Source: an uncultured Oscillospiraceae bacterium
GTDB lineage: Bacteria; Bacillota; Clostridia; Oscillospirales; Acutalibacteraceae
Assembly (NCBI GenBank): GCA_900541565.1
Contig: UQKB01000003.1
Span: forward strand, 1 to 64,000
Length of the DNA stretch: 64,000 bases
Direction of reading: 5' to 3'
This document shows, piece after piece, positions 35,036 through 43,523 of this stretch. The stretch's first letter is position 1. Each line of letters starts with the position of its first letter. The notes beneath the pieces were generated by a model that saw nothing but the letters and a program-made list of their open reading frames with translations, did not search any database and was not told where the DNA came from. A program made the translations under genes and the position numbers.

Positions 35036-37033
35036 TCACATCCTGCCAAACTGTTTTTCAATTTCTCTTTTTTTAATGACAATCCGTACCGGTCTTCCAT
35101 GCGGGCAATAACGCAGCGCCGGGTTTGCTTCAAGCTGATCGGCCAGCGCGATAAGCTCTTGAGGATGGTTGATATTGCCGGCTTTGACCGCCGCGCGGCA
35201 GGCAACGTTGTGGTAAATCCAATCCATTTGCTCTGCGTAAATATCGTTTTTATGTTCAAGCAAATATCCGGCCATTTCCGTTACGATAGAAGCAATATCA
35301 GAATGCTCCAGATATTGTGGCGCGCTTCTGACAAGGATATTCCCCATGCCAAAATCCTCTATTTCAAAGCCAGCCTCCCAAAAAGCCCTGGTATTTTGTA
35401 GCGCTGCGTCGTATTCCAGCTTATTCAGGGTAACGGTTATCGGCTCCAAAAGGTACTGCATGGCCCCGGCGCCCTTTTCTGCTTTCAGTTTTTCATAAAG
35501 AATTCTTTCATGCGCTGCGTGCTTATCAATGAAAACCAGCTCGTCCTCGCCGCGTTCCATTATAATATATGTGCGGAACGCTTCGCCGATAAATCTTGTC
35601 GAAACACCTTCAAAAGGCTCTGTAAAAGCCTTTTGTCCGTCTTTCGGTGCAGATTCATCCTGTTTTGAAACAGCTGGTTGGGGCTTTGGCTGCTGTGCAG
35701 CCTGCGTTTTTTCCTGAACGTTTGTATTGGCTGCAGGTATAAAGCTTTGGGACACCTGCAAACGCCCTTTATATAAATCAAATGGATTTACACCGTCTGC
35801 CACATGTTTTTGGAAGGCGTGTGCTTTCGGGATAGAAATCTGCGGCTGACAATTCTCTTTCTTTTCCGGAATAGCAGGCGCCGCTTCTTCTAAAGAAGAC
35901 TTGCTTTTTGCATAGAGCGGACTTGCAGGCTCCTGCACAGGCGCAGGCTTTGCTTTATAGCTCTGCTCTGCCTCAAACGGATTGGCCGGCCGGGCGGCCG
36001 AACGGACCAGGTCGCGCGGTTTTAAGGAAACCTGCTTTGGCTGATCCCCGCTTAGCAACGCCGACTTTACCGCATGATACAGCGCGTCAAAAACAGGACG
36101 TTCCTGAATAAACCGGACCTCTATTTTGGCAGGATGCACGTTTACATCTACCGCCTGACAGGAAAGGGAAATATGCAAAACACAAGCGGGGAATTTCCCG
36201 GTCATAACACTGCCTTTACAAGCTTCTTCTACCGCCGCCATGGCGGTGCGGCTTTTTACAAAGCGCCCATTGATAAAAAAGTTCTGCATATTTCTGTTTG
36301 GGCGCGCGTTCTGCGGACTGCTGACATAGCCCTTGACCGCAACGCCTTCCAGCGAATAATCCACAGGGATCAGCCCGCTTGCAAATTCTCTGCCATATAC
36401 CGTATAAATGGAAGAAAGCAGCTTTCCGTCGCCCGCCGTATGCAGCGCCTGCTTTCCGTCGCGGATAAAAGTTACCGCAATTTCCGGATGAGAAAGCGCA
36501 ATTTTATCCAGTACGTTTGCAACGGCGTTCGCCTCTGTTACATCCTTTTTCAAAAATTTCATGCGCGCGGGCACGTTGTAAAAAAGGCCGCGCACAATCA
36601 TAGTCGTTCCTTTAGGGCAGCCTGCATCTGTCAGGCCTTCTTCTTCCCCGCCGCTTATACTGTATTTTGTTCCAATCTCTTCTCCTTCACTGCACGTCAG
36701 GATTTCGACATGAGAAACAGCGCATATGGATGCAAGCGCCTCTCCGCGGAAGCCAAGTGTTGCAATGCTTTCCAGATCGTTTTCCGCTTTAACCTTGCTG
36801 GTGGCATGGCGCAAAAACGCCTTTTGGATGTCTTCTCTTGCAATACCGCAGCCGTTGTCAGAAACGCGGATATATTCAATCCCTCCGTTTTTGATTTCGA
36901 CCGTTATGGCGGTAGAGCCTGCGTCGATCGCGTTTTCTACCAGCTCTTTAACCACAGAGCTGGGGCGTTCTACAACCTCCCCGGCTGCAATCAGCTCTGC
37001 AACATGCTTATCCAGCACATGAATTTTTCCCAT
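35036..37033 (-). CDS. mutL: DNA mismatch repair protein MutL
   Basis: A 665-residue MutL. The GHKL ATPase has ELVENAIDAG, DNGCGI and GFRGEALASI. A low-complexity linker rich in Pro, Gln and Ala covers about residues 335-465. The C-terminal endonuclease domain has DKHAAHERILYE (the usual DQHA motif with Lys for Gln) and CPHGRP, indicating a nicking MutL as in organisms without MutH. GGAGGTG precedes ATG 37033. It follows mutS by 22 bases. Confidence 0.97.
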   Translation of the reverse strand: MGKIHVLDKHVAELIAAGEVVERPSSVVKELVENAIDAGSTAITVEIKNGGIEYIRVSDNGCGIAREDIQKAFLRHATSKVKAENDLESIATLGFRGEALASICAVSHVEILTCSEGEEIGTKYSISGGEEEGLTDAGCPKGTTMIVRGLFYNVPARMKFLKKDVTEANAVANVLDKIALSHPEIAVTFIRDGKQALHTAGDGKLLSSIYTVYGREFASGLIPVDYSLEGVAVKGYVSSPQNARPNRNMQNFFINGRFVKSRTAMAAVEEACKGSVMTGKFPACVLHISLSCQAVDVNVHPAKIEVRFIQERPVFDALYHAVKSALLSGDQPKQVSLKPRDLVRSAARPANPFEAEQSYKAKPAPVQEPASPLYAKSKSSLEEAAPAIPEKKENCQPQISIPKAHAFQKHVADGVNPFDLYKGRLQVSQSFIPAANTNVQEKTQAAQQPKPQPAVSKQDESAPKDGQKAFTEPFEGVSTRFIGEAFRTYIIMERGEDELVFIDKHAAHERILYEKLKAEKGAGAMQYLLEPITVTLNKLEYDAALQNTRAFWEAGFEIEDFGMGNILVRSAPQYLEHSDIASIVTEMAGYLLEHKNDIYAEQMDWIYHNVACRAAVKAGNINHPQELIALADQLEANPALRYCPHGRPVRIVIKKREIEKQFGRM

Positions 37034-37055
37034 AACAGGCTCACCTCCGTTGTTT

Positions 37056-39677
37056 TTATCCTTCCTCCTTTGCCTGCCGGATCAGGTCAAAAAGGATGTT
37101 CATCGATTCAATCGGCGTTAACGTATTGATATCTACACTTAAAAGCTTCTGTTTGATCCTAAAAGCAGCTGTATCCAGCAAAGAAAGCTCCGCCGGCTGC
37201 TGCTGTGCAGCTGCCTTATGTGGATCAGGCGCGGTATTTTGTCTTTTACTGCCTTCCAGTTCCTTTAAAATTTGTTTTGCCCTTGTAATAATCCAGTCCG
37301 GAAGCCCCGCCAGCTTTGCCACCTCTATGCCATAGCTGTCGTCCGCGCCACCGGGAACAATCCTGCGCAAAAAGGTAATGTCATCCCCGCGTTTTTTTAC
37401 GGCAATGTTATAATTTCGCACCCCGTCAAGCATCTGCTCCATAACGGTCAGTTCGTGATAGTGCGTTGCAAACAAGGTTTTTGCGCCCAGTCTTTTTTTA
37501 TCCGCTGCATATTCAAGCACCGCACGGGCAATGCTCATCCCGTCAAAGGTAGAGGTTCCCCGACCAATTTCATCAAGAACCAGCAGGCTTTTTGCCGTTG
37601 CATTTTTCACAATGGAAGCCACTTCGTTCATTTCCACCATAAATGTGGACTGCCCGGCGGCAAGATCGTCAGAAGCGCCAACACGTGTAAAGATACTGTC
37701 CACAATGCCAATTTCCGCACTGGAAGCCGGAACAAATGCTCCCGTTTGTGCCATCAGTACAATCAGCGCCACCTGGCGCATATACGTTGATTTTCCAGCC
37801 ATGTTAGGACCTGTTATAATGGCAACGCGGTTATTTGCGTTATCTAGGTCAACATCGTTTGGGACAAAGGGCGACCCGTCCAGCAAAAGCTCCACCACCG
37901 GATGGCGGCTGTCCTTCAGATGGATTACACCGCTTAGATTCACCTCCGGTCGGCAGTAACGGTTTTCTGCAGCAACAGATGCAAAAGAACACAGCACGTC
38001 AAGCGTTGCAATGCATTTGGCCGTTTGCTGAATACGCGAAAGCTGGTCCGAAACCGTTTTGCGGACTGTATCGTAAAGCTTATATTCAAGCGCTACCGCC
38101 TTATCCTTTGCGCCGAGTATCCGGCCTTCAAGCTCTTTGAGCTCTTGTGTGATAAAACGCTCACAATTTGTAAGCGTTTGCTTTCTAATGTATGTATCGG
38201 GCACCATTTCTTTATACGAATTGGAAACCTCAATATAATATCCAAATACCCTGTTATAGCCAACCTTTAGCTTTGGAATCCCCGTTTTTTCCCTTTGATC
38301 AGCCTCAATGGCTGAAAGCAGCCCGGTAGAGTCGGCCATATCTCCATTTAACAGGTCAAGCTCTGCATTGTAGCCCTTTTTAATGATACCGCCCTCGCGC
38401 ACAGAAAACGGCGGTTCCTCCACAATTGCGCTGTCAATCAGCGTATACACGTCCTGCAGCGTGTCAATTCCGCGGTAAATTTCCTGCAATAAAGAAGCGC
38501 CTGTCCCTTCAAGCTGCTGCTTTAGCGCCGGCAGCTTTTGCACGGCGCTTGCAAGGGAACGCAGCTCCCTGCCGTTTGAAGTACCGTAAACAATCCTTGT
38601 CATCAAACGTTCCATATCAAAAATGCCTGTCAGCGCGTTTATAAGCTCCATACGCCGTACCGTATCGGTTACAAGCTCCTCTACCGCATTCTGGCGCTTT
38701 ACAATCGGCGCGCAACTGACCAAAGGCTGTACAATCCATGCGCGGATCAGGCGCTTTCCCATCGCCGTTTTTGTCTTATCCAGCACCCATAAAAGAGATC
38801 CTCTTTTCTCTTTGCTGCGCATGGTTTCCAAAAGCTCTAAGTTCCGTCTGGTATGGAAATCCAAATTCATAAACTGGTTTTCGCTGTAAATATCCAGCGT
38901 GTTTATTCGCTCCAGGCCTGTTTTCTGTGTTTCCTCCAGATAATGTAAAAGCGCGCCCAGGCAGCTGATCAGCTGGGTGTTTCCGTCCTCCTGCAGCGCG
39001 CAAATGTTTTTTTCACCAAACTGCGCTGCGGCGCGCTGCGTGCAGGCCGCTTCGTCAAAGCAGTCGTCTGTCAGCATTTCAACTCCTGCGGAAAGTCTGT
39101 CACGGATAAAAGCGGGCAGCTCTTCAAAGCATACCGTATCCCCGCCGATCAGGATTTCGCGCGGCGAAAAACGCGCCAGCTCGTTTTTCAGCTGTGTAAA
39201 AGCATCGCTGCCCGCAAGGGTTGTAGCGTGCAGTTCCCCGGTTGAAATATCGCAAAAAGCAACCCCTATTTTTTCATCCTTTGTAAAAACACAGGATATA
39301 TAGTTGTTTTTTCCTTCGTCAAGCATACTGCTTTCCATAACGGTGCCGGGCGTAATCACACGGATAATATCTCTTTTAACAAGGCCTTTTGCAGATGCGG
39401 GATCCTCTACCTGTTCGCATATGGCAACCTTATACCCCTTTGCAACCAGACGGGCTATGTACGCTTCACTGCTGTGAAAAGGAACGCCGCACATTGGCGC
39501 GCGCTCCTCTTGACCACAGTCTCTGCCCGTTAGCGTAAGCTCCAGTTCCTTGGACGCAAGCTTTGCGTCGTCATAGAACATTTCGTAAAAATCGCCCAGG
39601 CGAAAAAACAAAATGCTGTCTTTGTTTTCTTCTTTTATTTTAAAATACTGCTTCATCATTGGGGAAAGTTCAGCCAT
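37056..39677 (-). CDS. mutS: DNA mismatch repair protein MutS
   Basis: An 873-residue MutS1. The N-terminal mismatch-binding FYEMF motif (RLGDFYEMFYDDA) is at about residues 26-38, followed by connector, lever and clamp domains. The ATPase has Walker A GPNMAGKSTYMRQ near 620 and the DEIGRGTSTFDG signature. The C-terminal dimerisation segment is present. It recognises mispaired bases and recruits MutL. GAGGTG lies ten bases before ATG 39677. mutL follows directly. Confidence 0.98.
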   Translation of the reverse strand: MAELSPMMKQYFKIKEENKDSILFFRLGDFYEMFYDDAKLASKELELTLTGRDCGQEERAPMCGVPFHSSEAYIARLVAKGYKVAICEQVEDPASAKGLVKRDIIRVITPGTVMESSMLDEGKNNYISCVFTKDEKIGVAFCDISTGELHATTLAGSDAFTQLKNELARFSPREILIGGDTVCFEELPAFIRDRLSAGVEMLTDDCFDEAACTQRAAAQFGEKNICALQEDGNTQLISCLGALLHYLEETQKTGLERINTLDIYSENQFMNLDFHTRRNLELLETMRSKEKRGSLLWVLDKTKTAMGKRLIRAWIVQPLVSCAPIVKRQNAVEELVTDTVRRMELINALTGIFDMERLMTRIVYGTSNGRELRSLASAVQKLPALKQQLEGTGASLLQEIYRGIDTLQDVYTLIDSAIVEEPPFSVREGGIIKKGYNAELDLLNGDMADSTGLLSAIEADQREKTGIPKLKVGYNRVFGYYIEVSNSYKEMVPDTYIRKQTLTNCERFITQELKELEGRILGAKDKAVALEYKLYDTVRKTVSDQLSRIQQTAKCIATLDVLCSFASVAAENRYCRPEVNLSGVIHLKDSRHPVVELLLDGSPFVPNDVDLDNANNRVAIITGPNMAGKSTYMRQVALIVLMAQTGAFVPASSAEIGIVDSIFTRVGASDDLAAGQSTFMVEMNEVASIVKNATAKSLLVLDEIGRGTSTFDGMSIARAVLEYAADKKRLGAKTLFATHYHELTVMEQMLDGVRNYNIAVKKRGDDITFLRRIVPGGADDSYGIEVAKLAGLPDWIITRAKQILKELEGSKRQNTAPDPHKAAAQQQPAELSLLDTAAFRIKQKLLSVDINTLTPIESMNILFDLIRQAKEEG

Positions 39678-39711
39678 CGTGCTTTTTCACCTCTTTATCG
39701 CTGTTTTTTAG

Positions 39712-40116
39712 TCAATGGCAACCAGAACAGCTTGAACAGCTTCCGGAACACCCCGGCGTGTAATCCGTCGTCATGGGGTCTTCTCCTTCTGAAGATTGCG
39801 TAATAATCGCAAATATTCTTTGCAAAAGCGTATCCAGAGCTTGCTTGTGCGCATTATATGCCTGCATATTTTCATTTTTCATAATCTCTGCATACACTGC
39901 GCGCATTTCTTTGTTGAGCTCCTGCAGCTTTTGGTCATCCCTGTCGGGCTTGGAAGCTTCGTTGTTAATGGCCATGCGTTTTAAATTAAATTCACCGATC
40001 ATCTGCTGAAGCTGCTGGTCCTCATCGCTTTGCTGTTTTGCAATCTGCAATTTTACATAGCAGTCTTCCTGCTGAATTGCTTTGCCAATTTCCCTTGCCA
40101 ATTCTATTGTATCCAT
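39712..40116 (-). CDS. YlbF/YmcA family regulator with Cys-rich tail
   Basis: A 134-residue helical protein of the YlbF/YmcA family (com_ylbF). The helical bundle covers about residues 1-105. The C-terminus ends in a Gly/Ser/Cys-rich tail, GCSGSCSSCSGCH. In Bacillus, YlbF, YmcA and YaaT form an iron-sulfur complex that steers RNase Y, and ymcA lies between miaB and mutS, as this gene does. Which paralogue it is cannot be decided, but the tail offers four Cys for cluster ligation. AGGAGG precedes ATG 40116. Confidence 0.88.
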   Translation of the reverse strand: MDTIELAREIGKAIQQEDCYVKLQIAKQQSDEDQQLQQMIGEFNLKRMAINNEASKPDRDDQKLQELNKEMRAVYAEIMKNENMQAYNAHKQALDTLLQRIFAIITQSSEGEDPMTTDYTPGCSGSCSSCSGCH

Positions 40117-40133
40117 TTTTTCTTCCTCCTGTT

Positions 40134-41543
40134 TTATACAAGTATGCCTTTTAAGATCCAGTTGCGCGCCTGTGTAATCTGCACGTTTACAAACGTGCCA
40201 ATCAGCGCGTCGTCACCTTCCAGCTCCACAATTATATTGCCTGAAGTACGGGCCGATAATACGTTTTCTTTTCCGGTCTTGCCTTCAACCAGCACTTTTT
40301 GTGTTTGTCCAACCATAGAAGCGCAACGCTGTGCTGCAATTTCTTCCTGCACCTGCAAAAGCTCGCCAAACCATTTGGATTTTTCCGCATATGGCACAGG
40401 ATCCTCCATTTTTGCAGCAGGCGTACCAACGCGCGGCGAATAAATAAACGTAAACAGCGACGTAAAACCTACCTGACGCACCAAAGAAAGCGTTTCTTTA
40501 AAATCTTCGTAAGTTTCGCCGGGAAAGCCCACGATAACGTCGCTTGTAAGTGAAAGTCCGGGAATTTTTTCCTTTGCGTAATTTACAATGGACAAATACG
40601 ACTGGCGCGTGTAACGCCTGTTCATTTGCTGCAAAATTTTATCGCTCCCCGACTGAAACGGCAAATGCAAATGCTTGCTGATATGCCGGCTTTGCGCAAT
40701 TGTATCAATCAATTCTTTTGTGCAGTCCTTTGGATGCGACGTCATAAAGCGCAGCCAATATTCGCCGTCTATCCGGTCAATTTTGGAAAGAAGCTCGGAA
40801 AAAGAAGGGCTTTCCAGCAGGCCTTTCCCGTAAGAATTTACGTTTTGCCCAAGCAGCGTAATATCCTTGTAGCCTGCGCCAATAAGTTTCTTTGCTTCCT
40901 GCAATATATCGTGTTCGCGGCGGCTGCGTTCCCGCCCGCGTACATAAGGCACAATGCAATAGGAACAAAAATTATCGCACCCATACATAATAGGCAGCCA
41001 GCCTTTAAAGGTCCCATCACGCTTTATGGGAAGCCCCTCGTGCACAAGGCGGTCGTCTTCTCCGCGGACAAAAATACGCTTTCCGATAAACAAGCTTTTA
41101 TATAAAAGCTCCGGAAAACGGTGCAGAAAGTGCGTGCCGAAAACAAGCCCTACAAAAGGAAAGCTTTTATAAATCCTTTCGGCTATATGCGGCTGCTCCA
41201 TCATGCAGCCGCATAATGCAATTAAAACGGAGGGGTGTTTCTGCTTAATAGCCTTAAGCGCACCTACATTTCCAAACACCCGGTCTTCGGCATGCTCCCG
41301 TACCGCACAGGTATTGAAAATTATAAAGTCTGCATCCTGCGGCGTTTCTGTGAACGCATACCCCATCCCGGCCAGCATACCCTTGATTTTTTCACTGTCT
41401 GCGACGTTCTGTTGGCAGCCATAGGTACGCACATAGGCAAGCGGACGCTCCCCCCTGGCGCGAACACTCATAATTTCTGCAACAAGCTGCATATATTCTT
41501 CCATGCTGCTTGTATCAAACTTTTGCTTTATATCCTCAGGCAA
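40134..41543 (-). CDS. miaB: tRNA-2-methylthio-N6-dimethylallyladenosine synthase MiaB
   Basis: A 469-residue radical SAM methylthiotransferase that adds the methylthio group to i6A37 made by MiaA. The N-terminal cluster Cys are in YGCQQN, FNTCAV and LCGCMM, the radical SAM Cys in CDNFCSYCIVPYVRGRE, and a TRAM domain ends the protein. TTG 41543 is the likely start because GGAGG lies nine bases upstream and the promoter -10 at 41579-41584 leaves almost no leader for the earlier TTG at 41567. It heads the miaB-ylbF-mutS-mutL-miaA unit. Confidence 0.95.
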   Translation of the reverse strand: MPEDIKQKFDTSSMEEYMQLVAEIMSVRARGERPLAYVRTYGCQQNVADSEKIKGMLAGMGYAFTETPQDADFIIFNTCAVREHAEDRVFGNVGALKAIKQKHPSVLIALCGCMMEQPHIAERIYKSFPFVGLVFGTHFLHRFPELLYKSLFIGKRIFVRGEDDRLVHEGLPIKRDGTFKGWLPIMYGCDNFCSYCIVPYVRGRERSRREHDILQEAKKLIGAGYKDITLLGQNVNSYGKGLLESPSFSELLSKIDRIDGEYWLRFMTSHPKDCTKELIDTIAQSRHISKHLHLPFQSGSDKILQQMNRRYTRQSYLSIVNYAKEKIPGLSLTSDVIVGFPGETYEDFKETLSLVRQVGFTSLFTFIYSPRVGTPAAKMEDPVPYAEKSKWFGELLQVQEEIAAQRCASMVGQTQKVLVEGKTGKENVLSARTSGNIIVELEGDDALIGTFVNVQITQARNWILKGILV

Positions 41544-41578
41544 TATATACTGCCTCCAATCTGTCAACTTTACCGTTT

Positions 41579-41607
41579 ATCATACCATATATAGAGTTTA
41601 TCTTCAA
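41579..41607 (-). promoter_or_regulatory. Promoter of miaB
   Basis: On the minus strand TTGAAG (41607-41602) and TATGAT (41584-41579) are 17 bases apart in the gap after yunB. Expected transcription start near 41572 supports the MiaB start at 41543. Confidence 0.7.
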
Positions 41608-41640
41608 GGGTTGACAGGGATTTGCAGCACAAATTTACAA

Positions 41641-42285
41641 TTAAGACATGAATCTGCTGGCATACAATGTAGGTGTTGTTCCAACGATCACAGTCTCTGC
41701 AACCGGTACGTTTGTGACGACTTCAACATTGGGGATCGTTCCATCGGAGGTCAGGTATATTTCCGCCTTGATTTCCAGTTCAATAATATGCTGCGTCTGG
41801 TTGATCCCCGCAGATACAAACTGGCTTGTCACGCTGGTTTCAATGCTGCTTGAAAAATTCAACCGAACTTTGATGACCGGTCCGAGCCCGCGCAACAGAT
41901 CCATCCCCGACAGATCTCCAGTGTAAAATTTGATCTCTCTATGCCGCAGCTGATCAATTTCTTCCTGTGCGCTTAAAGAATATGCGGCCTTTAAAGCGTT
42001 GATATTTACTGTATTGGCAGAAATACTCTGGACCGCGTTACTGCTTGAATATTGAACGTCCACAAGGTCTTCATATGTAAAATCCGATTCCAGCTGCTGC
42101 GCTTCAACCGCTTTGTTAATGGCTTCTGTAGCGAGGGCCTGCGCTTTTATTTCTGTTAAATTAAAAATCATAGGCCTTACCTGCAGCTCCAAAAACAAAA
42201 ACGACGCCACAAACAGCAGCACAAGCAAAATCAAAACACGTTTAAAAACACTGGTTTTTCGCCGTCTTTTCCTTCGTATGCGCAT
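41641..42285 (-). CDS. yunB: Sporulation protein YunB
   Basis: A 214-residue YunB-family protein with a basic N-terminus (MRIRRKRRRKTS) and one membrane segment (about residues 17-34), the rest extracytoplasmic. Conserved parts are the LATEAINKAV helix, the IKFYTGDLSGMDLL region, a GLGPVIKVRL strand and a C-terminal TNVPVAETVIVG. YunB is expressed in the mother cell in Bacillus and its mutant has spore defects; the mechanism is unknown. GAGGGGTG precedes ATG 42285 but forms the 3' arm of a terminator-like hairpin. Confidence 0.88.
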   Translation of the reverse strand: MRIRRKRRRKTSVFKRVLILLVLLFVASFLFLELQVRPMIFNLTEIKAQALATEAINKAVEAQQLESDFTYEDLVDVQYSSSNAVQSISANTVNINALKAAYSLSAQEEIDQLRHREIKFYTGDLSGMDLLRGLGPVIKVRLNFSSSIETSVTSQFVSAGINQTQHIIELEIKAEIYLTSDGTIPNVEVVTNVPVAETVIVGTTPTLYASRFMS

Positions 42286-42319
42286 AAAAACACCCCTCAA
42301 ATATAGTATTCGAGGGGTG
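42286..42319 (-). terminator. Terminator-like hairpin overlapping the yunB ribosome-binding site
   Basis: On the minus strand CACCCCTC (42319-42312) pairs with GAGGGGTG (42298-42291) across a 13-base loop and is followed by TTTTT (42290-42286), then the yunB ATG. The same bases are the yunB Shine-Dalgarno. It would end transcription from the zinc-ribbon gene upstream, or hide the yunB start in read-through RNA. Confidence 0.7.
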
Positions 42320-42349
42320 CATATATGGTTCATTTTTTACACCGGGATT

Positions 42350-42811
42350 TTATGCTTCTTCATGATCCGGCTGCGCACAGCAATCGCAGGAGCAGCCTTT
42401 TTCATCTTCATCCTCGGCAAAAAGGTCAGAAAAATCAAATTCCAGCTTTTCGCCGCACTTGGGGCATTCTGTTTCTCCACAAAGCAGAACGTCTTCCTGC
42501 AGACAAATTTCTTCCCCGCAGGTAGGACAGGTCACTTCATAAAACTGGTCGTCGTCATCCGTGTCGCAACCGCCGCAGGAGCAGTCGCTTTCCTCATAAT
42601 AATCTTCCTCCAGATCCGCCAGGTCTTCATCCACGGCGTCAAGCTGATCACACACATCGTCAACGCATGTTTCAAGATCTGTAACAGACAACGCCATGTC
42701 CTCAAGCAGCTCTAATATTGCTTTTATAACCTTGACTTCGTCCTTGTTTTCATCTAGCTTTAGGCCCTCTGCGAGGCCCTTGATATAAGAAATTTTTTCT
42801 GTAAGCGTCAT
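42350..42811 (-). CDS. CD1247-type protein with helical N-domain and zinc ribbon
   Basis: A 153-residue acidic protein. Residues 1-65 form helices (MTLTEKISYIKGLAEGL, then a heptad-like LLEDMALSVTDLETCVDDV), matching the family NCBI names CD1247 N-terminal domain. A zinc ribbon follows with Cys95/Cys98 and Cys116/Cys119. Extra Cys clusters lie at 77-82 (CSCGGC) and 140-145 (CSCDCC). The function is unknown; Clostridia often have it near efp. ATG 42811 follows GGAGG five bases away. It sits 23 bases after efp and is followed by the yunB hairpin. Confidence 0.82.
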   Translation of the reverse strand: MTLTEKISYIKGLAEGLKLDENKDEVKVIKAILELLEDMALSVTDLETCVDDVCDQLDAVDEDLADLEEDYYEESDCSCGGCDTDDDDQFYEVTCPTCGEEICLQEDVLLCGETECPKCGEKLEFDFSDLFAEDEDEKGCSCDCCAQPDHEEA

Positions 42812-42833
42812 TTTTTCCTCCAATATTCTGCGC

Positions 42834-43391
42834 TTATGCGCGTGACATATATTCGCCCGTGCGGGTGTCTATCTGAATTCTATCGCCCTCGTTAATAAAG
42901 ATTGGCACTTTGATCTCCGCCCCGGTTTCAACAATTGCAGGCTTTGTTACGTTTGTTGCCGTATCGCCTTTTACGCCCGGCTCTGTTTTCGTTACTTCCA
43001 ACTCAACAAAATTGGGCGGCTCTACGCCAAACACATTTCCTTTATAGGACAAAACCTTACAGGTCATATTTTCTTTTACAAATTTAAAGTTATCTGAAAG
43101 TATGCTTTTGTTGATTGGAATCTGTTCATACGTTTCGCTGTCCATAAAATAATACAGGTCGCCGTCACTGTAAAGATATTCCATATCTTTTCTCTCAATA
43201 AAAGCCGTGGGATATTTGTCGTTGGGGTTAAAGGTTTTTTCAACCACAGCGCCCGTGATTACGTTCCTGATTTTGGTTCTCACAAAAGCAGCGCCCTTGC
43301 CCGGCTTTACATGCTGAAACTCAATAATAGAAACAACCTGGCCGTCCATTTCAAATGTAACGCCGTTTCTAAAATCACCTGCTGAAATCAT
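42834..43391 (-). CDS. efp: Elongation factor P
   Basis: A 185-residue EF-P that relieves ribosome stalling at polyproline. The three beta-barrel domains are complete, and the tip lysine is Lys32 in [14 protein letters not shown], the position modified in Bacillus. ATG 43391 follows GGAGG nine bases away. A consensus promoter lies 65 bases upstream, so efp and the zinc-ribbon gene can be transcribed apart from the M24 peptidase upstream. Confidence 0.97.
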   Translation of the reverse strand: MISAGDFRNGVTFEMDGQVVSIIEFQHVKPGKGAAFVRTKIRNVITGAVVEKTFNPNDKYPTAFIERKDMEYLYSDGDLYYFMDSETYEQIPINKSILSDNFKFVKENMTCKVLSYKGNVFGVEPPNFVELEVTKTEPGVKGDTATNVTKPAIVETGAEIKVPIFINEGDRIQIDTRTGEYMSRA

Positions 43392-43455
43392 AGATAAATC
43401 CTCCTCAATATACATCGCAGCAATGTACGATCCTTCTACTGTTTTACAAGTTATA

Positions 43456-43484
43456 ATTATACCTATTGCACCGGCAAAATGCAA
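43456..43484 (-). promoter_or_regulatory. Promoter of efp
   Basis: On the minus strand TTGCAT (43484-43479) and TATAAT (43461-43456) are separated by 17 bases, in the gap between the M24 peptidase and efp. Confidence 0.8.
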
Positions 43485-43523
43485 CAGGTAATCGCAATTA
43501 ATTTACACAGTCTTCCAGGCCAA

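Noticed and set aside
36074-37129. 351-residue plus-strand ORF
   Set aside because: It lies fully antisense to mutL and reaches into mutS; composition is Arg/Cys/Phe-rich as expected for a reverse-frame shadow.
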